Assembly (NCBI GenBank): GCA_026168455.1
Contig: JANSJX010000044.1
Coordinates: 89,124 to 153,123, forward strand
DNA length: 64,000 bases
From: Theocolax elegans
Taxonomy: Eukaryota; Arthropoda; Insecta; Hymenoptera; Cerocephalidae
Direction of reading: 5' to 3'
Positions 1-14,070 of this stretch are shown piece by piece (the first letter of the stretch is position 1; the number at the start of each line of letters is the position of its first letter). Made by a program: the position numbers and the translations under genes. Under the pieces are notes generated by a model. It was not told the DNA's origin. It saw nothing but the letters and a program-made list of their open reading frames with translations, and made no database searches.

Positions 1-899
1 GTATATAATTAAGATCGTAATTCCGTACAGATGTCGAATTTTTTATGTGCAAGGTCCATTGTAATTCCTTGTCATATGTGCCATATTTTGTGTTGTATGT
101 TGCATTGTTCTGTGTTTTTAATTATAGATCAAGGAAACAATACAACAAACAAAACATGGTGGGCTTTTAATGAAACAACTGTTGAGATATTACATGATGG
201 TATAGCTTAAATAAACGTGATATTTCTGTATATAATTAAGAGAGTAATTCCGTACTGATGTCGAATTTTTTATGTGCAAGGTCCATTGTAATGCCTTGTC
301 ATATGTGCCATATTTTGTGTTGTATGTTGCATTGTTCTGTGTTTTTAAGTATAAATCAAGGAACAATAGAACAAACAAAACAAAGTGGGTTTTAAATGAA
401 GGCAACTGTTGAGATATTACAAGATGGTATAGCTTAAATAAACGTGATATTTCTGTATATAATTAAGAGAGTAATTCAGTACTGATGTCTAATTTTTTAT
501 GTGCAAGGTCCATTGTATAATGCCTTGTAATATGTGCCATATTTTGTGTTGTATGTTGCATTGTTTTGTGTTTTTAATTCTAAATCAAGGAACAATACAA
601 CAAACAAAACATGGTGGGCTTTTAATGAAAACAACTGTTGAGATATTACATGATGGTATAGCTTAAATAAACGTGATATTTCTGTATATAATTAAAAGAG
701 TAATTCGTACAGATGTCGAATTTTTTATGTGCAAGGTCCATTGTATAGTGCCTTGTAATATGTGCCATATTTTGTGTTGTATGGTGCATTGTTTTGTGTT
801 TTTAATTATAAATCAAGGAACAATACAACAAACAAAACAAAGTGGGTTTTAAATGAAAGCAACTTTTTGAGGATATTATATAATGGTATTGCTTACATA

Positions 900-3700
900 A
901 ACGGCGATATTTCTGGATATAATTAAGATCGTAATTCCGTACTGTGTCTCATTTTTTATGTGCAAGGTCCAGTGTATTAAATTTGCCTTGTACTATGTGC
1001 CATATCTTTGTTGTTGTAGGGTGCATTGTGATGTGTTTTTAATTATAAATCAAGGAACCATACTACAACAAACAAACCAAAGGGGATTTAGAAAAAAAAG
1101 CAACTTTTGAGATATTATATCATGGTATTGCGTACATAAACGCGATATTGCGGATATAATTAAGATCGTAATTCCGCACAGATGTCCGAATTTTTTATGT
1201 CGAGGGCAATTGGAATTCCGTGTTTTATGGCCATATTGTGTGTTGTATGTTTGCATCGTTCTGGTGTTTTTAAGTATAAATCCAAGGCAACAATAGAACA
1301 AACAAACCAAGTGGGTTTTAAATGAAAGGCAACTGTTTGAGATTATATATGAATGGTCTTGCTTAATAAAAGGCGAGATTTCTGGATATAATTAAGATCC
1401 TAATTCCGTACAGATAACGATTTTTTTATATGCAATGTCCATTGTAATTCCTTGTCATATGTGCCATATTTGGTGTTGTAGGTTGCATTGTTTTGTGTTT
1501 TTAATTATTAACCAAGGAACAATACAACAAACAAAATATGGTGGGCTTTTAATGAAAACAACTGTTGAGATATTGCATGATGGTATAGCTTAAATAAACG
1601 TGATATTTCTGTATATAATTAAGAGAGTAATTCCGTACTGATGTCGAATTTTTTATGTGCAAGGTCCATTGTAATGCCTTGTCATATGTGCCATATTTTG
1701 TGTTGTATGTTGCATTGTTCTGTGTTTTTAATTATAGATCAAGGAACAATACAACAAACAAAACATGGTGGGCTTTTAATGAAAACAACTGTTGAGATAT
1801 TACATGATGGTTTAACTTAAATAAACGCGAGATTTCTGGATATAATTAAGATCCTAATTCCGTACAGATAACGATTTTTTTATATGCAATGTCCATTGTA
1901 ATTCCTTGTCATATGTGCCATATTTGGTGTTGTAGGTTGCATTGTTTTGTGTTTTTAATTATTAACCAAGGAACAATACAACAAACAAAATATGGTGGGC
2001 TTTTAATGAAAACAACTGTTGAGATATTGCATGATGGTATAGCTTAAATAAACGTGATATTTCTGTATATAATTAAGAGAGTAATTCCGTACTGATGTCG
2101 AATTTTTTATGTGCAAGGTCCATTGTAATGCCTTGTCATATGTGCCATATTTTGTGTTGTATGTTGCATTGTTCTGTGTTTTTAATTATTAATCAAGGAA
2201 CAATACAAGAAACAAAACAAAGTGGGTTTGAAAAAAAACAACTTTTGAGATATTATATAATGGTATTGCTTACATAAACGCGATATTTCTGGATATAATT
2301 GAGATCGTAATTCCGTACAGATGTCGAATTTTTTATGTGCGAGGTCCATTGTAATTCCTTGTCATTTGCGCCATATTTTGTGTTGTATGTTGCATTGTTC
2401 TGTGTTTTTAATTATAGATCAAGGAACAATACAACAAACAAAACATGGTGGGCTTTTAATGAAAACAACTGTTGAGATATTACATGACGGTTTAACTTAA
2501 ATAAACGCGAGATTTCTGGATATAATTAAGATCCTAATTCCGTACAGATAACGATTTTTTTATATGCATTGTCCATTGTAATTCCTTGTCAGTTGTGCCA
2601 TATTTTGTGTTGTATGTTGCATTGTTCTGTGTTTTTAATTATTAATCAAGGAACAATACAAGAAACAAACAAAGTGGGTTTGAAAAAAAGCAACTTTTGA
2701 GATATTATATAATGGTATTGCTTACATAAACGCGATATTTCTGGATATAATTAAGATCGTAATTCCGTACAGATGTCGAATTTTTTATGTGCGAGGTCCA
2801 TTGTAATTCCTTGTCATTTGCGCCATATTTTGTCTTGTATGTTGCATTGTTCTGTGTTTTTAATTATAGATGAAAGGAACAATACAACAAACAAAACATG
2901 GTGGGCTTTTAATGAAAACAACTGTTGAGATATTACATGATGGTTTAACTAAATAAACGCGAGATTTCTGGATATAATTAAGATCTAATTCCGTACAGAT
3001 AACGATTTTTTTATATGCAATGTCCATTGTAATTCCTGTCATATGTGCCATATTTGGTGTTGTAGTTGCATTGTTTTGTGTTTTTAATTATTAATCAAGG
3101 AACAATACAACAAACGAAACATGGTGGGCTTTTAATGAAGGCAACTGTTTGAGATATTACATGATGGTATAGCTTAAATAAACATAATTTACTGTATATA
3201 ATTAAGAAAGTAATTTCGTACAGATGTCGAATTTTTTATGTGCAAGGTCCATTATAATGCCTTGTCATATGTGCCTATATTTTGTGTTGTATGGTGCATT
3301 GTTTGTGTTTTTAATTATAAATCAAGGAACAATACAACAAACAAAACAAGTGGGGTTTTAATGAAGGCAACTGTTGAGATATACATGATGGTATAGCTTA
3401 AATAAACATAATATTACTGTATATAATTAAGAAGTAATTTCGTACAGATGTCGAATTTTTTATGTGCAAGGTCCATTATAATGCCTTGTCATATGTGCTA
3501 TATTTTGTGTTGTATGGTGCATGTTTTGTGTTTTTAATTATAAATCAAGGAACAACCTACAACAAACAAAACAAAGTGGGTTTTTAATGAAGGCAACTGT
3601 TGAGATATTACATGATGGTATAGCTTAAATAAACAGTAATATTACTGTATATAATTAAGAAAGTAATTTCGTACAGATGTCGAATTTTTATGTGCAAGGT
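900..3700. repeat. Indel-rich satellite stretch
   Basis: Between about 900-1400 and 2870-3700 the monomers carry many single- or double-base insertions and deletions, for example 'catatctttgttgttgtagg', 'gattatatatgaatggtctt' and 'acaacctacaacaaac'. Neighbouring monomers are clean. The changes cluster at short runs. This could be real decay or unpolished long-read consensus; the sequence alone cannot separate these. Confidence 0.6.
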
Positions 3701-4356
3701 CCATTGTAATGCCTTGTCATATGTGCTATATTTTGTGTTGTATGGTGCATTGTTTTGTGTTTTTAATTATAAATCAAGGAACAATACAACAAACAAAACA
3801 AAGTGGGTTTTTAATGAAGGCAACTGTTGAGATATTACATGATGGTATAGCGTAAATAAATGCGATATTTCTTAATATAATTAAGATCCTAATTCCGTAC
3901 AGATAACGATTTTTTGATATGCAAGGTCCATTGTATAATGCCTTGTCATATGTGCCATATTTTGTGTTGTGTGTTGCATTGTTCTGTGTTTTTAAGTATA
4001 AATAAAGGAACAATACAACAAACAAAACAAAGTGGGTTTTAAATGAAGGCAACTGTTAAGATATTACAAGATGGTATAGCTTAAATAAACGTGATATTTC
4101 TGTATATAATTAAGAGAGTAATTCCGTACTGATGTCTAATTTTTTATGTGCAAGGTCTATTGTATAATGCCTTGTAATATGTGCCATATTTTGTGTTGTA
4201 TGTTGCATTGTTTTGTGTTTTTAATTATAAATCAAGCAACAATACAACAAACAAAACATGGAGGGCTTTTAATGAAAACAGCTGTTGAGATAATACATGA
4301 TGGTATAGCTTAAATAAACATAATATTACTGTATATAATTAAGAGAGTAATTTCGT

Positions 4357-7050
4357 ACAGATGTCGAATTTTTTATGTGCAAGGTCCATTGTATAGTGCC
4401 TTGTAATATGTGCCATATTTTGTGTTGTATGTTGCATTGTTTTGTGTTTTTAATTATAAATCAAGCAACAATACAACAAACAAAACAAAGGGGATTTGAA
4501 AAAAAAGCAACTTTTGAGATATTATATAATGGTATTGCTTACATAAACGCGATATTTCTGGATATAATTAAGATCGTAATTCCGTACAGATGTCGAATTT
4601 TTTATGTTCGAGGGCCATTGTAATTCCTTGTTTTATGTGCCATATTTTGTGTTGTATGTTGCATTGTTCTGTGTTTTTAATTATTAATCAAGGAACAATA
4701 CAACAAACAAAACAAAGTGGATTTGAAAAAAAGCAACTTTTGAGATATTATATAATGGTATTGCTTACATAAACGCGATATTTCTGGATATAATTAAGAT
4801 CGTAATTCCGTACAGATGTCGAATTTTTTATGTGCAAGGTCCATTGTATAGTGCCTTGTAATATGTGCCATATTTTGTGTTGTATGTTGCATTGTTTTGT
4901 GTTTTTAATTATAAATCAAGGAACAATACAACAAACAAAACATGGTGGGCTTTTAATGAAAACAACTGTTGAGATATTACATGATGGTATAGCTTAATTA
5001 AACGTGATATTTCTGTATATAATTAAGAGAGTAATTTCGTACAGATGTCGATTTTTTTTATGTGCAATGTCCATTGTAGTTCCTTGTCATATGTGCCATT
5101 TTTTGTGTTGTATGTTGCATTGTTCTGTGTTTTTAAATATAAATCAAGGAACAATACAACAAACAAAAGAAAGTGGATTTGAAAAAAAGCAACTTTTGAG
5201 ATATTATAAAATGGTATTGCTTACATAAACGCGATATTTCTGGATATAATTAAGATCGTAATTCCGTACAGATGTCGAATTTTTTATGTTCGAGGGCCAT
5301 TGTAATTCCTTGTTTTATGTGCCATATTTTGTGTTGTATGTTGCATTGTTCTGTGTTTTTAATTATTAATCAAGGAACAATACAACAAACAAAACAAAGT
5401 GGGTTTGAAAAAAAGCAACTTTTGAGATATTATATGATGGTATTGCTTATATAAACGCGATATTTCTGGATATAATTAAGATCGTAATTCCGTACAGATG
5501 TCGAATTTTTTATGTGCGGGGTCCATTGTAATTCCTTGTCATTTGTGCCATATTTTGTGTTGTATGTTGCATTGTTCTGTGTTTTTAATTATTAATCAAG
5601 GAACAATACAACAAACAAAACAAAGTGGATTTGAAAAAAAGCAACTTTTGAGATATTATATAATGGTATTGCTTACATAAACGCGATATTTCTGGATATA
5701 ATTAAGATCGTAATTCCGTACAGATGTCGAATTTTTTATGTGCAAGGTCCATTGTATAGTGCCTTGTAATATGTGCCATATTTTGTGTTGTATGTTGCAT
5801 TGTTTTGTGTTTTTAATTATAAATCAAGCAACAATACAACAAACAAAACAAAGGGGATTTGAAAAAAAAGCAACTTTTGAGATATTATATAATGGTATTG
5901 CTTACATAAACGCGATATTTCTGGATATAATTAAGATCGTAATTCCGTACAGATGTCGAATTTTTTATGTTCGAGGGCCATTGTAATTCCTTGTTTTATG
6001 TGCCATATTTTGTGTTGTATGTTGCATTGTTCTGTGTTTTTAATTATTAATCAAGGAACAATACAACAAACAAAACAAAGTGGATTTGAAAAAAAGCAAC
6101 TTTTGAGATATTATATAATGGTATTGCTTACATAAACGCGATATTTCTGGATATAATTAAGATCGTAATTCCGTACAGATGTCGAATTTTTTATGTGCAA
6201 GGTCCATTGTATAGTGCCTTGTAATATGTGCCATATTTTGTGTTGTATGTTGCATTGTTTTGTGTTTTTAATTATAAATCAAGGAACAATACAACAAACA
6301 AAACATGGTGGGCTTTTAATGAAAACAACTGTTGAGCTATTACATGATGGTATAGCTTAATTAAACGTGATATTTCTGTATATAATTAAGAGAGTAATTT
6401 CGTACAGATGTCGATTTTTTTTATGTGCAATGTCCATTGTAGTTCCTTGTCATATGTGCCATTTTTTGTGTTGTATGTTGCATTGTTCTGTGTTTTTAAA
6501 TATAAATCAAGGAACAATACAACAAACAAAACAAAGTGGATTTGAAAAAAAGCAACTTTTGAGATATTATAAAATGGTATTGCTTACATAAACGCGATAT
6601 TTCTGGATATAATTAAGATCGTAATTCCGTACAGATGTCGAATTTTTTATGTTCGAGGGCCATTGTAATTCCTTGTTTTATGTGCCATATTTTGTGTTGT
6701 ATGTTGCATTGTTCTGTGTTTTTAATTATTAATCAAGGAACAATACAACAAACAAAACAAAGTGGGTTTGAAAAAAAGCAACTTTTGAGATATTATATGA
6801 TGGTATTGCTTATATAAACGCGATATTTCTGGATATAATTAAGATCGTAATTCCGTACAGATGTCGAATTCTTTATGTGCGGGGTCCATTGTAATTCCTT
6901 GTCATTTGTGCCATATTTTGTGTTGTATGTTGCATTGTTCTGTGTTTTTAATTATTAATCAAGGAACAATACAACAAACAAAATAAAGTGGGTTTGAAAA
7001 AAAGCAACTTTTGAGATATTATATAATGGTATTGCTTACATAAACGCGAT
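4357..7050. repeat. Satellite higher-order repeat: two tandem 1363-bp hexamers
   Basis: Six consecutive monomers starting near 4357 recur almost base for base from about 5720, an offset of exactly 1363 bp. The same order of monomer subtypes, including the 'tgttcgagggccattg' and 'tgcggggtccattg' variants, appears in both. Differences are a handful of substitutions, such as gagctattac for gagatattac. The close match points to a recent unequal exchange or amplification of a six-monomer block. Confidence 0.85.
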
Positions 7051-8448
7051 ATTTCTGGATATAATTAAGATCGTAATTCCGTACTGATGTCGAATTTTTT
7101 ATGTGCAAGGTCCATTGTATAATGCCTTGTAATATGTGCCATATTTTGTGTTGTATGTTGCATTGTTTTGTGTTTTTAATTCTAAATCAAGGAACAATAC
7201 AACAAACAAAACATGGTGGGCTTTTAATGAAAACAACCGTTGAGATATTACATGATGGTATAGCTTAAATAAACGTGATATTTCTGTATATAATTAAAAG
7301 AGTAATTTCGTACAGATGTCGAATTTTTTATGTGCAAGGTCCATTGTATAGTGCCTTGTAATATGTGCCATATTTTGTGTTGTATGTTGCATTGTTCTGT
7401 ATTTTTAAGTATAAATCAAGGAACAATACAACAAACAAAATAAAGTGGGTTTTAAATGAAGGCAACTGTTGAGATATTATATGATGGTATTGCTTATATA
7501 AACGCGATATTTCTGGATATAATTAAGATCGTAATTCCGTAAAGATGTCGAATTTTTTATGTGCGAGGTCCATTGTAATTCCTTGTCCTTTGCGCCATAT
7601 TTTGTGTTGTATGTTGCATTGTTCTGTGTTTTTAATTATAGATCAAGGAACAATACAACAAACAAATCATGGTGGGCTTTTAATGAAAACAGCTGTTGAG
7701 ATATTACATGATGGTATAGCTTAAATAAACATAATATTACTCTATATAATTAAAAGAGTAAATTCGTACAGATGTCGAATTTTTTATGTGCAAGGTCCAT
7801 TGTATAGTGCCTTGTAATATGTGCCATATTTTGTGTTGTATGTTGCATTGTTTTGTGTTTTTAATTATAAAACAAGGAACAATACAACAAACAAAACAAA
7901 GTGGATTTGAAAAAAAGCAACTTTTGAGATATTATATAATGGTATTGCTTACATAAACGCGATATTTCTGGATATAATTAAGATCGTAATTCCGTACAGA
8001 TGTCGAATTTTTTATGTTCGAGGGCCATTGTAATTCCTTGTTTTATGTGCCATATTTTGTGTTGTATGTTGCATTGTTCTGTGTTTTTAAGTATAAATCA
8101 AGGAACAATACAACAAACAAAACAAAGTGGGTTTTAAATGAAGGCAACTGTTGAGATATTACAAGATGGTATAGCTTAAATAAACGTGATATTTCTGTAT
8201 ATAATTAAGAGAGTAATTCAGTACTGATGTCTAATTTTTTATGTGCAAGGTCCATTGTATAATGCCTTGTAATATGTGCCATATTTTGTGTTGTATGGTG
8301 CATTGTTTTGTGTTTTTAATTATAAATCAAGGAACAATACAACAAACAAAACATGGTGGGCTTTTAATGAAAACAGCTGTTTAGATATTACATGATGGTA
8401 TAGCTTAAATAAACATAATATTACTCTATATAATTAAAAGAGTAATTT

Positions 8449-10240
8449 CGTACAGATGTCGAATTTTTTATGTGCAAGGTCCATTGTATAATGCCTTGTT
8501 ATATGTGCCATATTTTGTGTTGTAAGTTGCATTGTTCTGTGTTTTTAATTATAGATCAAGGAACAACACAACAAACAAAACATGGTGGGCTTTTAATGAA
8601 AACAACTGTTGAGATATTACATGATGGTTTAACTTAAATAAACGCGAGATTTCTGGATATAATTAAGATCCTAATTCCGTACATATAACGATTTTTTTAT
8701 ATGCAATGTCCATTGTAATTCCTTGTCATATGTGCCATATTTTGTGTTGTATGGTGCATTGTTTTGTGTTTTTAATTATAAACCAAGGAACAATACAACA
8801 AACAAAACATGGTGGGCTTTTAATGAAAACAGCTGTTGAGATATTACATGATGGTATAGCTTAAATAAACATAATATTACTCTATATAATTAAAAGAGTA
8901 ATTTCGTACAGATGTCGAATTTTTTATGTGCAAGGTCCATTGTATAGTGCCTTGTAATATGTGCCATATTTTGAGTTGTATGGTGCATTGTTTTGTGTTT
9001 TTAATTATAAATCAAGGAACAATACAACAAACAAAACAAAGTGGGTTTTAAATGAAGGCAACTGTTGAGATATTACATGATGGTATAGCTTAAATAAACG
9101 TGATATTTCTGTATATAATTAAGAGAGTAATTCAGTACTGATGTCTAATTTTTTATGTGCAAGGTCCATTGTATAATGCCTTGTAATATGTGCCATATTT
9201 TGTGTTGTATGGTGCATTGTTTTGTGTTTTTAATTATAAATCAAGGAACAATACAACAAACAAAACATGGTGGGCTTTTAATGAAAACAGCTGTTGAGAT
9301 ATTACATGATGGTATAGCTTAAATAAACATAATATTACTCTATATAATTAAAAGAGTAATTTCGTACAGATGTCGAATTTTTTATGTGCAAGGTCCATTG
9401 TATAATGCCTTGTAATATGTGCCATATTTTGTGTTGTATGGTGCATTGTTTTGTGTTTTTAATTATAAATCAAGGAACAATACAACAAACAAAACATGGT
9501 GGGCTTTTAATGAAAACAGCTGTTGAGATATTACATGATGGTATAGCTTAAATAAACATAATATTACTCTATATAATTAAAAGAGTAATTTCGTACAGAT
9601 GTCGAATTTTTTATGTGCAAGGTCCATTGTATAATGCCTTGTTATATGTGCCATATTTTGTGTTGTAAGTTGCATTGTTCTGTGTTTTTAATTATAGATC
9701 AAGGAACAACACAACAAACAAAACATGGTGGGCTTTTAATGAAAACAACTGTTGAGATATTACATGATGGTTTAACTTAAATAAACGCGAGATTTCTGGA
9801 TATAATTAAGATCCTAATTCCGTACATATAACGATTTTTTTATATGCAATGTCCATTGTAATTCCTTGTCATATGTGCCATATTTTGTGTTGTATGGTGC
9901 ATTGTTTTGTGTTTTTAATTATAAACCAAGGAACAATACAACAAACAAAACATGGTGGGCTTTTAATGAAAACAGCTGTTGAGATATTACATGATGGTAT
10001 AGCTTAAATAAACATAATATTACTCTATATAATTAAAAGAGTAATTTCGTACAGATGTCGAATTTTTTATGTGCAAGGTCCATTGTATAGTGCCTTGTAA
10101 TATGTGCCATATTTTGTGTTGTATGGTGCATTGTTTTGTGTTTTTAATTATAAATCAAGGAACAATACAACAAACAAAACAAAGTGGGTTTTAAATGAAG
10201 GCAACTGTTGAGATATTACATGATGGTATAGCTTAAATAA
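8449..10240. repeat. Satellite higher-order block with 1140-bp (five-monomer) period
   Basis: The marker monomer with 'gccttgttatatgtgcc' followed by 'ttgtaagttgcattg' and 'caaggaacaacacaac' occurs at 8449 and again at 9589, five monomers apart. It recurs at 10959 (six further monomers) and at 15509. The flanking monomers match in order. The block therefore shows nested higher-order structure with changing period, not simple monomeric repetition. Confidence 0.75.
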
Positions 10241-11459
10241 ACGCGATATTTCTGGATATAATTAAGATCGTAATTTCGTACAGATGTCGAATTTTTTATG
10301 TGCAAGGTCCATTGTATAGTGCCTTGTAATACGTGCCATATTTTGTGTTGTATGTTGCATTGTTTTGTGTTTTTAATTATAAATCAAGGAACAATACAAC
10401 AAACAAAACATGGTGGGCTTTTAATGAAAACAACTGTTGAGCTATTACATGATGGTATAGCTTAATTAAACGTGATATTTCTGTATATAATTAAGAGAGT
10501 AATTTCGTACAGATGTCGAATTTTTTATGTGCGAGGTCCATTGTAATTCCTTGTCATTTGCGCCATATTTTGTGTTGTATGTTGCATTGTTCTGTGTTTT
10601 TAAGTATAAATCAAGGAACAATACAACAAACAAAACAAAGTGGCTTTTAAATGAAGGCAACTGTTGAGATATTACAAGATGGTATAGCTTAAATAAACGT
10701 GATATTTCTGTATATAATTAAGAGAGTAATTCAGTACTGATGTCTAATTTTTTATGTGCAAGGTCCATTGTATAATGCCTTGTAATATGTGCCATATTTT
10801 GTGTTGTATGTTGCATTGTTTTGTGTTTTTAATTCTAAATCAAGGAACAATACAACAAACAAAACAAGGTGGGCTTTTAATGAAAACAACTGTTGAGATA
10901 TTACATGATGGTATAGCTTAAATAAACGTGATATTTCTGTATATAATTAAAAGAGTAATTTCGTACAGATGTCGAATTTTTTATGTGCAAGGTCCATTGT
11001 ATAATGCCTTGTTATATGTGCCATATTTTGTGTTGTAAGTTGCATTGTTCTGTGTTTTTAATTATAGATCAAGGAACAACACAACAAACAAAACATGGTG
11101 GGCTTTTAATGAAAACAACTGTTGAGATATTACATGATGGTTTAACTTAAATAAACGCGAGATTTCTGGATATAATTAAGATCCTAATTCCGTACATATA
11201 ACGATTTTTTTATATGCAATGTCCATTGTAATTCCTTGTCATATGTGCCATATTTTGTGTTGTATGGTGCATTGTTTTGTGTTTTTAATTATAAACCAAG
11301 GAACAATACAACAAACAAAACATTGTGGGCTTTTAATGAAAACAGCTGTTGAGATATTACATGATGGTATAGCTTAAATAAACATAATATTACTCTATAT
11401 AATTAAAAGAGTAATTTCGTACAGATGTCGAATTTTTTATGTGCAAGGTCCATTGTATA

Positions 11460-14070
11460 GTGCCTTGTAATATGTGCCATATTTTGTGTTGTATGGTGCA
11501 TTGTTTTGTGTTTTTAATTATAAATCAAGGAACAATACAACAAACAAAACAAAGTGGGTTTTAAATGAAGGCAACTGTTGAGATATTACATGATGGTATA
11601 GCTTAAATAAACGCGATATTTCTGGATATAATTAAGATCGTAATTTCGTACAGATGTCGAATTTTTTATGTGCAAGGTCCATTGTATAGTGCCTTGTAAT
11701 ACGTGCCATATTTTGTGTTGCATGTTGCATTGTTTTGTGTTGTTAATTATAAATCAAGGAACAATACAACAAACGTAACAAAGTGGATTTGAAAAAAAGC
11801 AACTTTTGAGATATTATATAATGGTATTGCTTACATAAACGCGATATTTCTGGATATAATTAAGATCGTAATTCCGTACAGATGTCGAATTTTTTATGTG
11901 CGAGGTCCATTGTAATTCCTTGTCATTTGCGCCATATTTTGTGTTGTATGTTGCATTGTTCTGTGTTTTTAATTATAGATCAAGGAACAATACAACAAAC
12001 AAAACATGGTGGGCTTTTAATGAAAACAACTGTTGAGATATTACATGATGGTTTAACTTAAATAAACGCGAGATTTCTGGATATAATTAAGATCCTAATT
12101 CCGTACAGATAACGATTTTTTTATATGCAATGTCCATTGTAATTCCTTGTCATATGTGCCATATTTGGTGTTGTAGGTTGCATTGTTTTGTGTTTTTAAT
12201 TATTAACCAAGGAACAATACAACAAACAAAATATGGTGGGCTTTTAATGAAAACAACTGTTGAGATATTGCATGATGGTATAGCTTAAATAAACGTGATA
12301 TTTCTGTATATAATTAAGAGAGTAATTCCGTACTGATGTCGAATTTTTTATGTGCAAGGTCCATTGTAATGCCTTGTCATATGTGCCATATTTTGTGTTG
12401 TATGTTGCATTGTTCTGTGTTTTTAATTATTAATCAAGGAACAATACAAGAAACAAAACAAAGTGGGTTTGAAAAAAAACAACTTTTGAGATATTATATA
12501 ATGGTATTGCTTACATAAACGCGATATTTTTGGATATAATTGAGATCGTAATTCCGTACAGATGTCGAATTTTTTATGTGCGAGGTCCATTGTAATTCCT
12601 TGTCATTTGCGCCATATTTTGTGTTGTATGTTGCATTGTTCTGTGTTTTTAATTATAGATCAAGGAACAATACAACAAACAAAACATGGTGGGCTTTTAA
12701 TGAAAACAACTGTTGAGATATTACATGACGGTTTAACTTAAATAAACGCGAGATTTCTGGATATAATTAAGATCCTAATTCCGTACAGATAACGATTTTT
12801 TTATATGCAATGTCCATTGTAATTCCTTGTCAGTTGTGCCATATTTTGTGTTGTATGTTGCATTGTTCTGTGTTTTTAATTATTAATCAAGGAACAATAC
12901 AAGAAACAAAACAAAGTGGGTTTGAAAAAAAGCAACTTTTGAGATATTATATAATGGTATTGCTTACATAAACGCGATATTTCTGGATATAATTAAGATC
13001 GTAATTCCGTACAGATGTCGAATTTTTTATGTGCGAGGTCCATTGTAATTCCTTGTCATTTGCGCCATATTTTGTCTTGTATGTTGCATTGTTCTGTGTT
13101 TTTAATTATAGATGAAGGAACAATACAACAAACAAAACATGGTGGGCTTTTAATGAAAACAACTGTTGAGATATTACGTGATGGTTTAACTTAAATAAAC
13201 GCGAGATTTCTGGATATAATTAAGATCCTAATTCCGTACAGATAACGATTTTTTTATATGCAATGTCCATTGTAATTCCTTGTCATATGTGCCATATTTG
13301 GTGTTGTAGGTTGCATTGTTTTGTGTTTTTAATTATTAATCAAAGAACAATACAACAAACGAAACATGGTGGGCTTTTAATGAAAACAACTGTTGAGATA
13401 TTACATGATGGTATAGCTTAAATAAACGCACTGTTTTTGGATATAATTAAGAGTGTAATTCTGTACAGATGTCGAATTTTTTATGTGCAAGGTCCATTAT
13501 AATGCCTTGTCATATGTGCTATATTTTGTGTTGTATGGTGCATTGTTTTGTGTTTTTAATTATAAATCAAGGAACAATACAACAAACAAAACAAAGTGGG
13601 TTTTTAATGAAGGCAACTGTTGAGATATTACATGATGGTATAGCTTAAATAAACATAATATTACTGTATATAATTAAGAAAGTAATTTCGTACAGATGTC
13701 GAATTTTTTATGTGCAAGGTCCATTGTAATGCCTTGTCATATGTGCTATATTTTGTGTTGTATGGTGCATTGTTTTGTGTTTTTAATTATAAATCAAGGA
13801 ACAATACAACAAACAAAACAAAGTGGGTTTGAAAAAAAGCAACTTTTGAGATATTATATAATGGTATTGCTTACATAAACGCGATATTACTGTATATAAT
13901 TAAGAGAGTAATTTCGTACAGATGTCGAATTTTTTATGTGCAAGGTCCATTGTATAATGCCTTGTAATATGTGCCATATTTTGTGTTGTATGTTGCATTG
14001 TTTTGTGTTTTTAAGTATAAATCAAGGAACAATACAACAAACAAAACAAAGTGGGTTTTAAATGAAGGCA
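11460..14070. repeat. Satellite segment duplicated at +5918 bp
   Basis: This 2.6 kb run of monomers matches 17378-19988 nearly base for base, an offset of 5918 bp (26 monomers). Shared private variants include 'aatacgtgccatattttgtg', 'tgtgttgttaattataaatc' and 'aaacgcactgtttttggata'. Part of it, about 12050-13400, also matches 1810-3170, at an offset of 10241 bp. It records large-scale copying within the array. Confidence 0.8.

Noticed and set aside
2095..2277. Recurring 60-82 codon frames in the satellite (MSNFLC... type)
   Set aside because: They follow one monomer subtype and arise because the repeat is copied; Cys-rich peptides differ by random changes and lack start context or promoter.
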